A stretch of DNA of 64,000 bases from Paratrimastix pyriformis (lineage: Eukaryota > Preaxostyla > Paratrimastigidae), in NCBI GenBank assembly GCA_027972325.1, contig JAPMOS010000004.1, forward strand, positions 1 to 64,000, read 5' to 3'. The first letter of the stretch is position 1; each line of letters starts with the position of its first letter. Under the pieces are notes generated by a model that did not search any database, had not been told where the DNA came from, and worked only from the letters and a program-made list of their open reading frames with translations. A program made the position numbers and the translations under genes. Of this stretch, positions 11,852 to 23,794 are shown in pieces.

Positions 11852-14800
11852 ATGCCCCCGCGAACTGTTCAGGCACTTGCCAAAGTAAAACTCGATGAAC
11901 TTTTCAGCGTTTGGTTATGTCAGCAAGAGGCGCAGGATTGGATCCGTGCGACCCTCTCCGATTTCAAGAACGGCATTACCACCCCGCATTCCATTCCCAG
12001 CCCATCACATCTCCCTCTCTCCCCAACATCACCGCGCTATTCTCACCGCGCTACCGCGTCTCCAACATCCGATGGGCTGAGCCCGCACCTCACATTTTCG
12101 CTGGCTGCTCCTGCATCTGTACATTCCACCTCCGAGACTTCCCCCCTTCCCTCGCCCCACGATAAATCTCCCTCGTTTTCCCCTGTTTCCCCTGTTTCGT
12201 CTGTCTCTTCACCAAATTCTCCGACAACCCCACCATCACCCCTTGCCCTCCCTTCCAGCCTCTACGTCCCGCCACCCAACCCCATTCCATCTGTGGGTCC
12301 TTCAACGACAACTGTAACTCCCATACAAACTGCTCCCGTCACCCCGGCCGTTTCCGCCAATCCCGCTCCCACAACCACCTCGACCGCCCCCGTCACCCCA
12401 GCCGTTTCCACGGCACCCGAGAAACCCAAATCCCTTGTGAAACAAGAGAGTCCTGCGGTCGCAATACCTCCACCAACACCCATCTCAGCACAGGCACTCA
12501 CCAAGGTCTGGATCGGAGCATTCGGCCCGGATGCACCATTCTTACTCATCTTTGGGGCAGGCTCTTCCCATTCCCCAATTTTATTTCCCTGGTGGCAAAC
12601 CTGCTCCGCAGGAGAAGGTCGATGCCGAGAAGGTCTGCTGGTCTCCGTTGCCTTGGTTCTTGGTGCGCTCACAACGGAGGTGTTCTCTCCCATCCCGCCG
12701 CCGTCCATGCTGTTGCCTCTCTCTGGTGGGTCCCTGCTGCTCCCCGCAGGCCCAATTCGCGGAGATTTTCGCGCGGCACCCGGACGGGGTCTCTGTGGAG
12801 ATCTTCCAGGACGAGGTCATGCGCCCCGTCCTCGGCCTGCCCCGCTGGATGGCCCGGCCCTTCTGGGACCGCATGATGGCCGTCGCCGCGACCATCCCAG
12901 GCGAGACCCTGATCACCTTGAATGAATTCACTAAGTCTGCTCCCCCCCCCCCCCACCCCCCACCCCCACCCCCCCACCCAGGACCTTCCCTGCAGCGATG
13001 TCATTCCTGTTTCTTGATGGCCTTTTAGGTATTACGCGGCCAACCTGCAGAACTTCGACGCCCAGGCGCGCTTCTTCCGGATCTTGAAGGACCCGGCCCA
13101 CAACTACGTCACCCGGGACGACTGGGTCCCATACATCCGCGGTCCGCCGGGCCCCTCGCGCCGAAGGGCTCCGTCCTCCTCTGCCCGTCATTGCGGCACC
13201 CTCCCGGCGAGATATTGGCATCATCACCGATCCGACCGCCTTTGGGGATGTGGGGTTCCCGGGTTGTGGGGTGGGGCCAGCATGATGGACGTGCACCCGG
13301 GGCTCGATTTCCTCAAGTCGGCCCCGAGTTCCAGCAGCGCTACGGTCCGTCTCGACCCGCCCCTCGTCTTGGTCACCAGCGACATCTCGGGCATGTTCTA
13401 AACTCTGGTCTCCTCGGCGGGCTATTCCCCCCCGGCCGAGACGGTGGCGGCACGCATCTACTACGCGGTCAACCGGAAGGATGACGGCCGGATGACGCTG
13501 CCCGAGATCCGGCGGAGCAACCTCTTCGCGACCTGCCTGCGCTGCGACGACGAGCCCGACATCAACAAGGTCCCGCCATCCCGGCCCGCCTGCTGCCCCC
13601 TGCCTTCCCCGGCATCCCTCGGCATCACGGCCCACCCACCCACCCACCCACCTCATGTACCTCGCTGCTGCTGACGCCCCACGGCTCGGCTCAACTCTCG
13701 GGTGGTCTTTGCTCTCCCCGCAGATCCTGTTCTACTTCAGCTACGAGCACTTCTACGTGCTCTACTGCAAGTTCTGGGAGCTCGACTCGGACCACGACCA
13801 GTTCATCGGCAAGGCCGTCCGTCCCTTCGCCCATCTCCCGACCATCCCACGCCATCCGCACCTCTTCCCGGCTCCTCGCATCGCGACGGATGGTCACCCG
13901 CGCCGCCTCCCCCCGTCGGCTTGTGGCCGCGACCGTGGGCGCAGGATCTGGCCCGGTACGGCACGGGGGCGCTCTCGCAGAAGACCTTGGACCGGATCTT
14001 CACCCAGATCCCGCGCAAGTTCGCATCCACCCGGCCAGGCACCATGTGCTACGACGATTTCATCTGTCCGTCCGACCCCCTCCCCCCCCCCCCCCCCCCC
14101 CCCCCCCCCGCCGCCGCCGCCGCCGCCGCCACAACACCGCCGACCCCCGCGCACTCCTCACCTTGCCGCCCACAATCACCCCTTCTCTACCCCCCCCCCC
14201 CCCCCCGGCCAGGGTTTCTGCTGTCGGAGGAGGACAAGACCACCGACACCAGCCTAACCTACTGGTTTCGGCTGTGCGACCTCGACGGTGGTCTGCTGCC
14301 CCGTCTTCGCCATCCCCGCCGCCACACACCATGCCGCGAGTGAGCGACTGCCCCTCACCATCACGATTTTCTTGCCGGTGTCTGTGTGTCTGTGTGTGTG
14401 TGTGTGTGTGGGGGGAAGATGGGGTCATCTCGGCCTACGAGATGGAGTACTTCTACGAGGAGCAGGAGAAGCGCCTCGCCCAGCAGGACAGCGAGCTGGT
14501 CAAGTTCTCGGATATCCTCACCCAAATGTCCGCCCCGGCCCCGTTCCTCATCCTTCGGCTCTCCCTCGTGTCCTGCTTCCTCCGTTGGCCTGCCTGGGTG
14601 GCGCTGACGCTGATCCGCATGGCTGGGGGCATCTTTGGGGTGGGCGGGTGTTGGCACAGGACGGACATGATCCACCCCGTGCAGGGCGGCAGGATCACCC
14701 TGGCCGACTTGAAGCGCTGCAAGCTTGGTCCGCTGTCCCGCCCCACCATCTTCTCGATGCGTCCCCTCCTCTCCCTCCCCCCTCCCTCTCCCCCTCCCTC

Positions 14801-15366
14801 TCCCTCCCTCCCTCCCTCTCCCTCCCTCCCTCCCTCTCCCTCTCCCCTCCCTCTCCTCCCTCCCTCCCTCTCTCTCCTCCCCTCCCCTCCCGAGCGATGC
14901 CGCCCGTCACCCCGCTGGCCTTCCGCCCCTGATCCCCTGATCCCCTGATTTGTTGTGACTCTCCTTGGCCCCCCGGCCTCGCCTCACCAGGCAACAACTT
15001 GTTCAACATCCTCACCAACGTCACCAAGTTCATCATCTTCGAGACGCGCGACCCGTTCGGCACCCGACCCGACACCGAGTTCACGTCCGTCCCCCGCCCC
15101 CTGGTCGCCGCTGCCCCGCTATGCCCTCCCTTCCTTCCGTGTGCCGATTTGTTGGGGCCACCGCCTGCCTCCTCCTCCATCCTCCTCCATGCTCCCCTCC
15201 TCCTCCTCCTCCTCCTCCTCCTCCGAACAGCGACTGGGACCGGTTCGCCCAGGTGGAGTACGAGAAGCTGGCCAGCGAGGAGGCCCCCCTGGCCAACGAG
15301 GAGGCCCCCCAGGACGTCAACGACGCCGCCGACCTCGAGCAGCCCGCCCCGGCCCTCGGGGCATGA
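11852..15366 (+). CDS. PPP2R3: Protein phosphatase 2A regulatory subunit B'' (EF-hand type)
   Basis: This subunit directs and calcium-tunes the PP2A core enzyme. ATG 11852 opens [18 protein letters not shown], then a ~200-residue Ser/Pro/Thr-rich segment. The conserved B'' domain runs from [13 protein letters not shown] to the C-terminus over about ten exons: [108 protein letters not shown]. One EF-hand loop, split by an intron, reads [16 protein letters not shown] with all calcium ligands; [10 protein letters not shown] is a second candidate. The acidic C-terminus ends at stop 15364-15366. C runs and CT-rich tracts (14765-14890) fill the introns. Confidence 0.88.
14765..14890. repeat. CCCT/CTCC pyrimidine-rich intron tract
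   Basis: A ~125-base almost pure pyrimidine stretch lies in an intron of the PP2A B'' gene on the coding strand. Confidence 0.7.
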
Positions 15367-15563
15367 AGGCCCTGGGCCCCCGGCCCCGCCCATACCCCCC
15401 CCGGTGTGAATTCGATCGATGCCGGCACAGTGGCCTCGGAGTGCTTTGTTTGTGTTTTCCTTCGGCAATTCGCAGGCCGGTCGTGTTCTGCTCTGCTGGC
15501 CGGGGGGTGGAGGGGGGGGGGGGGGGGGTCAGGTTGGGGGTTTCGACAGGAAGGCGCGGCGAA

Positions 15564-16085
15564 ACCCGTGCTGCCGAATCCCGAGGCCCCACGCGCAGTG
15601 CTATCCAGCTCGGCGACCTGCGGGGAAAAGGCCGGACGGCGGAGTGGCGGAAGACGGCAGGAGACGGGCAGACCTCCTGCACGGGGCAGATCAGGCATCG
15701 TTCGCAGATGAGCTGCGCGATCCGAGATCCGGCTGCGATCGGGAATGGCTCATCGGAGTGGTTAAAGAGCAACACTTTGATCTCCCCTCTAGAAAGTCAA
15801 GTGCGACATGAGATGAGGAAGAGTAGAATGCCCCCCAGACCGATAATCACCATCGATCACTCCCGCCCCCACGTCGATCCCATTTTTGAGAGCTAGCCCA
15901 GAACGTGACGCAATCCTCCCGTATGTTTCGGGGGGAAGGGCGATCGCGATGCCTGTGGGCACAAGAAGCCGACCGCGAGGGGGGACAACACAGTCGCTGC
16001 ATGCTGCCAGATCAACCCCTGCGGCCAAAGCGCTTCCGCGGGTGGGAATCACCGCTGATGCACAGAGCCGCCTGATCTGCAACAT
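15564..16085 (-). CDS. DUT: dUTPase
   Basis: The enzyme hydrolyses dUTP to dUMP, keeping uracil out of DNA and supplying thymidylate synthesis. ATG 16085 opens [20 protein letters not shown]. The five trimeric dUTPase motifs appear in order: [38 protein letters not shown], and [10 protein letters not shown] as the closing motif. Exon 1 is 15841-16085, intron 15789-15840 rejoins GDYR|GE, exon 2 is 15674-15788, exon 3 starts at 15617 ([12 protein letters not shown]). After GSTG the frame stays open far into the antisense of the PP2A gene, so a further intron or a short tail is likely; the tail may reach 15317 and overlap the PP2A 3' end. No transit peptide is evident. Confidence 0.88.
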
Positions 16086-17480
16086 GGCGTTTGGACCTGG
16101 GGGGGTGAGAGACTCCTTTTTCTCGGCAATGGGTACATATTAGGGGACATATTATGACCGGATTATGTAATAAAACGAGGGGAAAAAAAAAAAAAACAAA
16201 AAAAAGCAACGATAACGATGGAAAAAGAGAAGTGCAGCAACAAAACAAATGAAAGAAACGAACCAGGGGAGCAAAAACAAACGGGACCCGAAAAAAAAAA
16301 AGAAAGAAAAAAAAGAAAAGAGGCGGCCCGCCCGTGGGCGGCAGCAGGAGGGATCCGGCCCCCGGTGAGGCGGGCCTCACCCTGGTGCCTGGTGGCCAGC
16401 GGGCGACCGAACTCAAAGTACGTATGCATCAACATGGGGGTACGGGTGAGCCGGGAACGGGGCGGATGGGCACGAGGCGCAGAGAATGCAATGTACCGGA
16501 TCCGATGAAGCGGGGGATGGGGCGGCCGGGGAACGGGAATGGGATTGCCGCAGGGCGCCATCCCCGAGTCCGAACAGAGGGGGACATGGAACATCAAAAA
16601 TGAACACCGGCCACTTCCGAGTCAGAGGACCACACCAGAGTAAGGACGCCAGTCACGCGGCACACGGAGAGCCAGAGCAGAGCCGCCGCGAAAAGGGACA
16701 CCGGACGACGGCAAGCAGGCGCGGAGGGCGGGTCACAAAAACAGGAAGGCACGACACAGACCCGAAAAGCACCATACCAGACCACAGACCATCCCAGACC
16801 ATCCCAGACCATCTCAGACCATCTCAGACCATCTCAGACCATCCCAGACCATCCCATACCACAGACCAGAAACTTAACAGAAACAGACCAGAGGACAGAC
16901 CAGGCCATCCCAGACCACAGACCACAGGGCACGAAAACGAAAGGTGGGGTTGAACCAACAGCAGCAGCAGCAGCAGCAGCAGCGGGATGAGGATGTCGCA
17001 GAGGGGACACCCGGGGCAACACGCAAGATAAGATCAGACGACAGGGGGCGGATCCGTCAATGCGGATCGGGGGGGGGGGGGGGGGGTAGAAGATCAAACA
17101 AAGCTGGGCGCTCCGCCAACAAACAATAATCAAAAACGGGGGGGGGGGGGGGCGAAGGACAGGAACCATCAGATGAAACCGAGGCGAAGAACAACGGAAC
17201 GAACAACAAGAGGCGAAGCAGAGGGCAGCGCGTAACAATAAACCGCCGCCAGCCGCAGAACCACCAGCATCGCCACGCCCATCCGCCGCCCAAGCGCGAG
17301 GGGCGGGAGCGGGAGCGGGAGCGAGGCCAGAGGAAAAGGAAAGTGCGCCACCCCCCCAGATGGGGCGGGGGGGGCTTGGCGGCGAGCGACAGGGGCGGGG
17401 CACAGGGCCACACCAACAACGCACACGGGGCAGAGAAGTCACCATGAACACCTTGTCAAACGCCACTCCCGTCGGACGGA
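16086..17480. other. 1.4-kb stretch without a recognisable gene
   Basis: It lies upstream of dUTPase and downstream of the cyclin stop, both on the minus strand. It holds an A-rich segment with short A runs (16180-16320), a CCAGACCATC tandem repeat (16781-16862), a CAG run (16959-16982), G runs near 17070-17086 and 17140-17152, and GAGCGG repeats near 17300-17320. Short open frames show no family motif and no consistent splice pattern. It may be cyclin 3' untranslated sequence plus the dUTPase promoter. Confidence 0.55.
16781..16862. repeat. 10-base CCAGACCATC tandem repeat
   Basis: Seven to eight direct copies with C/T variation at one position, outside any gene I can recognise. Confidence 0.8.
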
Positions 17481-19909
17481 TCAAAAGGCAGCACGCCCAC
17501 TGCCGGCCTCTCGGCTGCCCGCGGCGCTGCTGCCGCTGAACGAGGGGGCCGCGTCGCGGCTCTCGAAGGAGCACATCGAGAGGCCCTCGGTGAGGGTGTC
17601 CAGGGTCAGGCCCGAGTCGGTGCGCCGGATGAGCTGGGTGGCCACGTTGGGCGGGATCGAGGGCACGCTCATGCTGCGGCACACCTTCAGCCGGAGGGCC
17701 CACTGGGCGGGCGACAGGTGCGGCGTGGCGCTCGACAGGGGGCTCTCGGACGGCCGGGTGGTGCGGCCCGAGTCGCAGAGGCTCTCGGGAGGTCCCTCCA
17801 GGGCCATCATGGGCTCCTCCGGGAAGGCCGGATCGGCCAAGGCCGGGGCCTTCTCGGTGCCCTTGGGGACGAGGCCCGCGGGGTGGGTCGGCGGCAGGCC
17901 GGAGGGCGGCAGGACGACCGGGGGAAGCAGCGCATCGGCCGGCAAAAGATCAGTCGCCCACGGGGCCCGGTCCGGGGTGGCGCAGCGGGCGGTCGCGGGC
18001 TGTCCGAGAGGCGGCGACGGTGGAGGAGTGAGGGGCGGCGGCTGGGGCGGCGGCGGCGCCGGGCGCGGGGTGGCCAGGGCGTCCTCGCAGCAGCAGCCGG
18101 GGACCACGGTCCCGCTGCAGGTGTCCAGCGAGCGGACCGAGTTGGAGGGCGTCAGGGTCTTGGGGTCCGAGTGGTCGGTGGGCGTGTCCGGCTCGTTGTT
18201 GTTGTTGTTGTTGTTGTTGTTGTTGCTGCTGCCCGGCTCGCCCCTCACCGGGGAGTCGGGATGCCCGGGCTCGATGGGGGCACGGGCAGGGGCGGCGGAG
18301 GGTTCGGCGGCCTTCGGGATGATGAGGACCTGCAGGGCCGACGCCTCACGCCGCAGGGCCAGCAGGGCCAGTGTGGGCGAGGCGGGCGGGGCGGGGGGCA
18401 GGGGCGAGCCGGACGTGATGGAGTGGCGGCTGACGAAGCTCAGCTCCATCGTCGAATCGGACGGGGTCAGCGGGTCGTGCGGCTGGCCCTCGGCCGACGA
18501 GGTGGGCGTCCCGGGGAGCGCCATCTCCACCGCGGGCAGCGAGCGGCACGAGACCATGTGGGGGCCGCCGCCCGCGGTGGCCGGGATTGTCACCTCGGTG
18601 GCGGCCGAGAAGGGCGTGGCGGTGCGGCTGCAGGGGACCGAGACCGAGGCCAGGTCGATCGAGGGGACCGAGTCGCAGGGCAGCAGGCTGGCGGGCACCT
18701 CGAGGGACCGCACCGAATCCGAGGGGACCATGGCGGCCCCGGGGTGGGCCGGGTCGAGGGTGCGGGCCGAGTCGGACGGGACCAGGACCCGGTAGGGGCA
18801 GCAGCTGCCCAGCGAGCGGGCCGAGTCGGAGCGGGGGATCTGGCTCAGGTAGGCCAGGGAGCGCGAGGAGGCCAGGGACAGGCCGGCCGGAGGGGGCGGC
18901 GTGAGGGAGATCCGCGAGCTGGACGGAGACATGCTCGGGGTCGGGGGGCCGGGGGTCGGGGCCGGGCTCTCGAAGAGTCGGAACGATTCCGAGGGCGCGA
19001 GCAGCCGGGGCTGGAGCGGCGAGAGGGGCATGCAGAGCGGGGGCGGGCTCGGATGCGCAGGGTCGGCGGCCTCGCCCCCGGGAAGAGCCGGCGGGATCTC
19101 CGTGGTTGGGGTGGGGTTGGGGGTCGAGGAGGCCGAGGTCGACTCGGACAAGGAGGCCTCGTCGTCCGTGGCCGATTGCAGAGGAGGAGGAGGGACGTGC
19201 CGGGTGACCCTGGTGGCAGGCAGAGAGTCGCGCCGCCTGGCCCAAAGTGCTGCAAGAAGAGGCAGCGCGGTGAAAAAGAAATGGCCCAGGGAAGCGCGAC
19301 AAACCTGGGGACTGTTTGACAACATCATAATACGGGAGAAAAAGGCGCTCGTTGAAAAAACCGTGGAACTCTTCGGGGGACACAAACAGCCGAAAATGCA
19401 AAAGAAGCAGCAGCTCGATTTCCATCTGGTTGATCATCTTTATGCTATATACACCACCTACCGGAACGAGACGTATTTAAAAAGGGAAGAGGGAAAGCCA
19501 TCAAACCCGAAATTGCAGCCCAAGAGACATTTCCAAGAACTTTATCTTCAAAGACTTTGGCTGCCAGTAAGCAGCTGCAGAGAAAGAGACGTCTGATGTT
19601 GAGAGAATTCATCATCATTTGTGGGTAGTCCCGTCGGATTCGAGAAAGATAAAGGCACGCCGTCACCAACAGTGAGGGGCTGATCGGGGCGGCCCGGTAA
19701 ATTCTTTCGGCCCAGGCCTCCAAAGAAATGTGCGTTGGCTCCGTCTGAAAATTGGCACCACCAGCCCCTCGTAGAACTTGTTGTGACGCCAATCGGCCGA
19801 GATGTTCACCAATGACGAAGAAAAAATGCCGTGGAGGGTCCAACTTGCTCTCCAATTTCATGGAATGTTTGGGTATATTGGGAGGGTCCTTCGCGCGCTG
19901 TGACATCAT
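17481..19909 (-). CDS. Cyclin (PHO80/cyclin Y-like) with long Ser/Pro-rich tail
   Basis: A regulatory partner for a cyclin-dependent kinase is predicted. Starting at ATG 19909 (MMSQRAKDPPNIPKHS), the cyclin box runs through ISLEAWAERIYRAAPISPS, LLVTACLYLSRIRRDYPQ and RLFLCSCLLAAKVFEDKVLG. After an intron come GVYSIKMINQMEIELLLL and FRLFVSPEEFHGFF, the helix-3 to helix-5 pattern of PHO80-type cyclins. A ~500-residue tail follows, ending at 17481. It carries repeated short strings (PSDSVRSL, PSDSARTL, SRSLPA, RSDSARSL) and a ten-asparagine run (GTT repeats at 18199-18228 on the plus strand). The repeats look like phosphorylation or docking motifs; that is inference. Exact subfamily and partner are uncertain. 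Confidence 0.7.
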
Positions 19910-20304
19910 CGACGTTCGGGCGTCAGTTTGCACAGAAAACGCCAAAGGATGGCGGTGAATAGAATCCCGGGGTGATGCAACTCTTTGTAAAAAAAAAAGC
20001 TGGGGGAGTCGAACCAACACGGCACCAAAACTCCCTCTTTCCTTTACCGTTTCGGGTAACTCTATTTTTTCGAATGATACAAATAGCTGCTCTACTTTTT
20101 CGAAACTCACCCCCTTATGTACTTAAGAATTTGGAAAACCCGTTTTTGACGCCCTTCCGGTCTCCACCACCTCCCACCCGTCCACCGGAGGCCCGACCTG
20201 AATTGCGCAGTATGAAGAGGCTGAGTGGGGCTCCACACTGGTATCTTGGGTTCCCTCAAGGGGGTCGGGGGGATGGTGACACTGCACAGAAACATCGAGG
20301 GGTC

Positions 20305-20324
20305 AAGTAGCACGGGTGCTACTT
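20305..20324. repeat. Perfect 20-base inverted repeat
   Basis: AAGTAGCAC, two G bases, then GTGCTACTT: nine paired bases around a two-base centre. It could be a dimeric protein-binding site; two bases are too few for a stable hairpin loop without opening part of the stem. Confidence 0.6.
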
Positions 20325-20829
20325 GGGTTAGGTCCGTCACAAGATGGGGGGATGCAGCCGTCGGGTCGACGGGGGCCGGGGGGCCAGGGGGGAGGAGGTG
20401 TGGTGTGCCGAACGCAAGGCGAGTTGGGTCTGCCACTCGGCAGGGTGTCGCGTTTCCAGTCGATTCACCCTGTGACCCCCCGGGCGGCCACCTCCCCCTG
20501 ATGCGAACCTCTCGATGGGTGGGATCCGGAGCGGGCCGCCTCTTTCAACCGTCGCTCTCGTGAGCCCCCAGCCCCGAGACCCTGCCGGAGGATCAGTGGC
20601 AGATTGCATCCTTCACTAACCCGGACAGGGTCGTGACGATGGGGCAGAGGGTGTGAAAAAGTTGACGGGGGAAGCGAGGCCCGGGCCAGCCAGGGGGCGC
20701 GGGCAGGGAGGCCGGGCTTCCCCGGGGCGCCGAGGGGAGGAGAGTCTCTAGTGACTGCGACGACTTGGGGGCGTGGCGCCGGGCGCAGCGGGCCAGGAGG
20801 TGGGCCGGGGGATGACCGACACCCACCGG

Positions 20830-21009
20830 ACGACCCGGCGGTATGACACCGGTAAGCAACTTGAGGAGCCCTACAGCGGGGGCCGGGAAATCAATGGTCT
20901 TGTCTCGCAATAATGTAGCGAAGGTGCCTTCCTTCAACGCTCTGATGGTGTTTGGGCTCCCTTGCAAAGCGCCCGAGCCGCTTCGAGGTCAAAACCTGAT
21001 ATCGGCCAT
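20830..21009 (-). CDS. Weak candidate exons of an unrecognised small gene
   Basis: ATG 21009 (MADI) can join across a short GT...AG intron to a frame reading SPNTIRALKEGTFATLLRDK and TIDFPAPAVGLLKLLTG. The composition is protein-like and the base composition is milder than nearby repeats. I recognise no family, and the downstream end is not resolved. It may be spurious. Confidence 0.2.
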
Positions 21010-21571
21010 CGATGTCTTGTGTGGTCGCGGGTCGGACTCGATCACTGCAGATCAATTTCACCTTATGTCCGTTCGAGAAGACCACGAGGACGTCCGGATG
21101 CCAAGAGAAATTTCCTTCCCGACCTCTTGGGGGAAAAACGTGTTGGCCCTCTTTTCCTTTTGTATCGTCTCCTCTTCCCTCTCTTTCTTTTTTTTCCCTC
21201 TCTTCACACCGGCTGAACGGCGGACGCAACCCTGTCAAAATTTTGAATTTTTCAAAACCTTAGACACATTAAGTTTTGTATCGTTCTCCTCCCTTTCTTT
21301 CTTTCTTCCCTCACCCCTTTTATCGTTCTTCTCCGGCAACTGCCCCATTGTCCCCGGGCCAACACGTTTTTCCCCCATTAAGGGGAACATGGTCTTAAGG
21401 GTGAGACCGGAATAAGCTCGAGCGCGACGGGCGCCCGCCTCTGTTTCAAAACACTGCCACGCCGTGAACAGTGGGCGGCACAGTGCGGCTCTAGGCACAA
21501 AGTGGTCACAGGGTTGTGACGCACCTCAACCCGGTCGGATCGACCCCAAACCCAGAAATCCCCCTCCTGCG

Positions 21572-23684
21572 ATGAGCGAAGGCGCAGAATTATTGCCACC
21601 TTGGAGTCCCTCAAAGCGGTCCAAGCTTGGGGTCTTCACGGCCGTGATGACCCTTGTCGTCACCACGCTTGCCGGTATTATTTTCATCTTCATGATGTTG
21701 AACAATGGCGCCGCCGCAAACCTCCAGACCGACCTGAAGACTCTGACCCAAAAGGTCGCTGACCTTGACGGACACTTGACCAGGTTTGTTTCTTCGGCTG
21801 ATTTCCGTTCCATTTTTTTTTTTTGTCTCTTTCAGTGTTGGCAATCTCGTCAACAAGCACAAGATCTACAAGTATGGCGTGACTCACATGACTCCGCGCA
21901 CTTTTCAGGAGAATCGTGGGACGTGCTGGGTCCGGAAACATCATCCTCTCCTCTCCGGACTCATCTTTTCCTAGGCCTTTGCCGCCATTCAAATGCTTGA
22001 AGCATCCTATCGCCAGAACGGCTACAAGAAGGGCTTCATTGCCGAGCGCGATTATGTTGCCTTCTCCCAGCAGGCTTTCGGCCTCTCCATGATTGCCGCC
22101 TGCAAGGCCGCCAAGTCCGGCAAGGACATCGGCATTTGCGACGAGTTCGGCGATGGCGTCATGGATGGCCGCACCGCGGGCGGTGAGATTCAGTGGCTCA
22201 AGTACCTGCCCGATGTCTGGAACACGGTTCTGCCCCACTCGGTTTGCCCCTACACGGACCTTGCCCACGAGCTCGAGTGCCCCGGGATGGACGACGCCCT
22301 CAAGACCAACCCCATCAAGTTCAACATCACCGCCATGCACACCAGCTACGACGTGGAGATGTCCCGCCGCATGCTGATGGAGTCGGGCCGCGTGCTCGGC
22401 TGGTCCTCGCCCACCCACCACGTCTCGTACTACCTGCCCTGCAACGACCTCTGGGCCGCCCGCCCCGAGTGCCAGGAGGGCAAGCGCGCCCTGTGCCCCA
22501 CCTACCGCAACTACGGCACCCAGTACTGCGCCCGGCTGGAGACCTCCGGCTACAACATGGAGGGCGAGTTCATGATGCACGACCAGTACATCGTCCAGGG
22601 CGGCCACGCCATGAACGCCGTCGGGTTTAACGACCGCTTCGTCACCCAGTCCGGCCAGGTGGTCCGTCACTCTCCATCCCCCCCTGCGGTCCTTGCTCAT
22701 TCCATTTTTTCCCCCTCTGTGTGGGTGTGTGGGGGTGTGTGGGGGTGTGTGGGGGTGTGTGTGGGTGTGTCTCTGGTTGGTTTGGCAGGGTGGCTTCATT
22801 CTGATGAACTCGTGGCGCGATGCCGTGTACCCGATTCCCCGGGGGCCCCGCGGGTCGCACTCGCTGCCCTTCTACCTGTCGGAGATCTCCGACTGGGACG
22901 AGCGCATCATCTGCCCCAACGCCCGCAACCCCCGCAACTGGCTCTCGTGCATCGACATGCAGGTGGGCCCCCACTCCCGCGCCAACGGCGCCCTCCCCGC
23001 CCAGCTGCCCAAGGGCACTCCCCGGCCCCGCAACCCCCTCGTCCCCACGGCCGCCAACCAGGGCAACGGGTACGACATGAACCTGTGTCTGGCCAACTCG
23101 GACCTCGAGTGGCTCGTGCGCCTGATGCGGCAGCCCATGGAATTCGCCTGCACGGACGCCGCCTACTGCACGCAGGACCCCGACATGCGCTGGTTCTTCA
23201 AGAGCGCCACCCCCGACGTGTCCGACACCCAGCGGTACACCATGGTCGGCTACAACACCACCAGCCAGCAGACCACCACCGTCGTGCTGCCCCCCATGCC
23301 GGCCGAGTTCGTGGCCGAGATCTTCACCCCCATCGACTCCGAGCTGGCCACCCTCGTCAACTCGGATGACGGTCTGCGCCCACCAGCACCCACCCAGCCC
23401 GCTGCCCAGCCCGCCCAGCCCAGCACCCGCCCGTCCGCACCACACCTCATCCTCCCTCTCCTCTCTCGCCCTGGGCAGAGTGCGGCTACTACTTCTTCCC
23501 GTACGACATTATGAACCTGGCCCGGGGGGCCGCCTTCGTGACGGACTTCGAGATCCACTGGGACGACCAGGCTTACGCCGCCAACGCGGCCAAGTACCCC
23601 GGCTTCAACTACGACCTGGTCAAGGGCTCCACCGGCAACCAGGCCCGGACCACCTTCGACGGCCCCACCCCCTTCGCCCGGTAG
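21572..23684 (+). CDS. Papain-family (C1) cysteine peptidase, type II membrane protein
   Basis: A cathepsin-like peptidase predicted to act in the endomembrane or digestive system. Five exons splice in frame to 592 residues: 21572-21783, 21836-21929, 21975-22658, 22789-23371, 23479-23684. The N-terminus has ~20 cytosolic residues, then one membrane segment (LGVFTAVMTLVVTTLAGIIF) and a short coiled stalk, with no obvious inhibitory propeptide. Catalytic residues are all visible: oxyanion-hole Gln and Cys in QENRGTCWAFAA (the Cys exon junction rejoins W|AFAA), His in GGHAMNAVGFND, Asn in ILMNSW. The ~230 residues between Cys and His are cysteine-rich, and about 250 residues follow the Asn. Both are longer than in typical cathepsins. 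The gene is convergent with the metallo-beta-lactamase gene (110-base gap). Confidence 0.88.
22718..22768. repeat. GTGTGGGG-type repeat in a peptidase intron
   Basis: Short G/T-rich direct repeats lie in intron 3 (22659-22788) of the peptidase gene, between the catalytic His and Asn exons. Confidence 0.7.
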
Positions 23685-23794
23685 AGGCCGTTGCTTTTCT
23701 CTCTTTTCTCTGTCTTGTTCCCCATCCCCCCCTTTCGTTTTTTATACACTCCGGCCGCCCTATCGAGACTCGGCTCGCAATCGCGGGCGCGATG

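Larger units (their letters stand above)
19910..21571. other. 1.7-kb stretch with no firmly recognised gene
   Basis: The cyclin starts leftwards at 19909 and the peptidase starts rightwards at 21572, so this interval should hold two promoters. It includes an A run at 19988-19997, a perfect 20-base inverted repeat (20305-20324), a GC-rich centre (20330-20830) and an AT-richer, T-rich right part (21150-21330). One weak exon-like segment on the minus strand is listed separately. I found no other coding signal. Confidence 0.5.

Noticed and set aside
16159-16330. Poly(A)-like stretch suggesting a processed retrocopy or SINE tail
   Set aside because: The A-rich segment is interrupted, has no target-site duplication I could see and no adjacent element body.
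16086-17480. A glutamine-rich small protein at 16944-17129 (plus strand)
   Set aside because: It consists of a CAG run and a G-run-derived glycine stretch, with no conserved motif and no supporting splice structure.
19988-20035. A tRNA-like 3' end on the minus strand (GGTTCGACTCC followed by a T run)
   Set aside because: The T arm does not pair well, and no matching acceptor, D arm or anticodon arm was found upstream.
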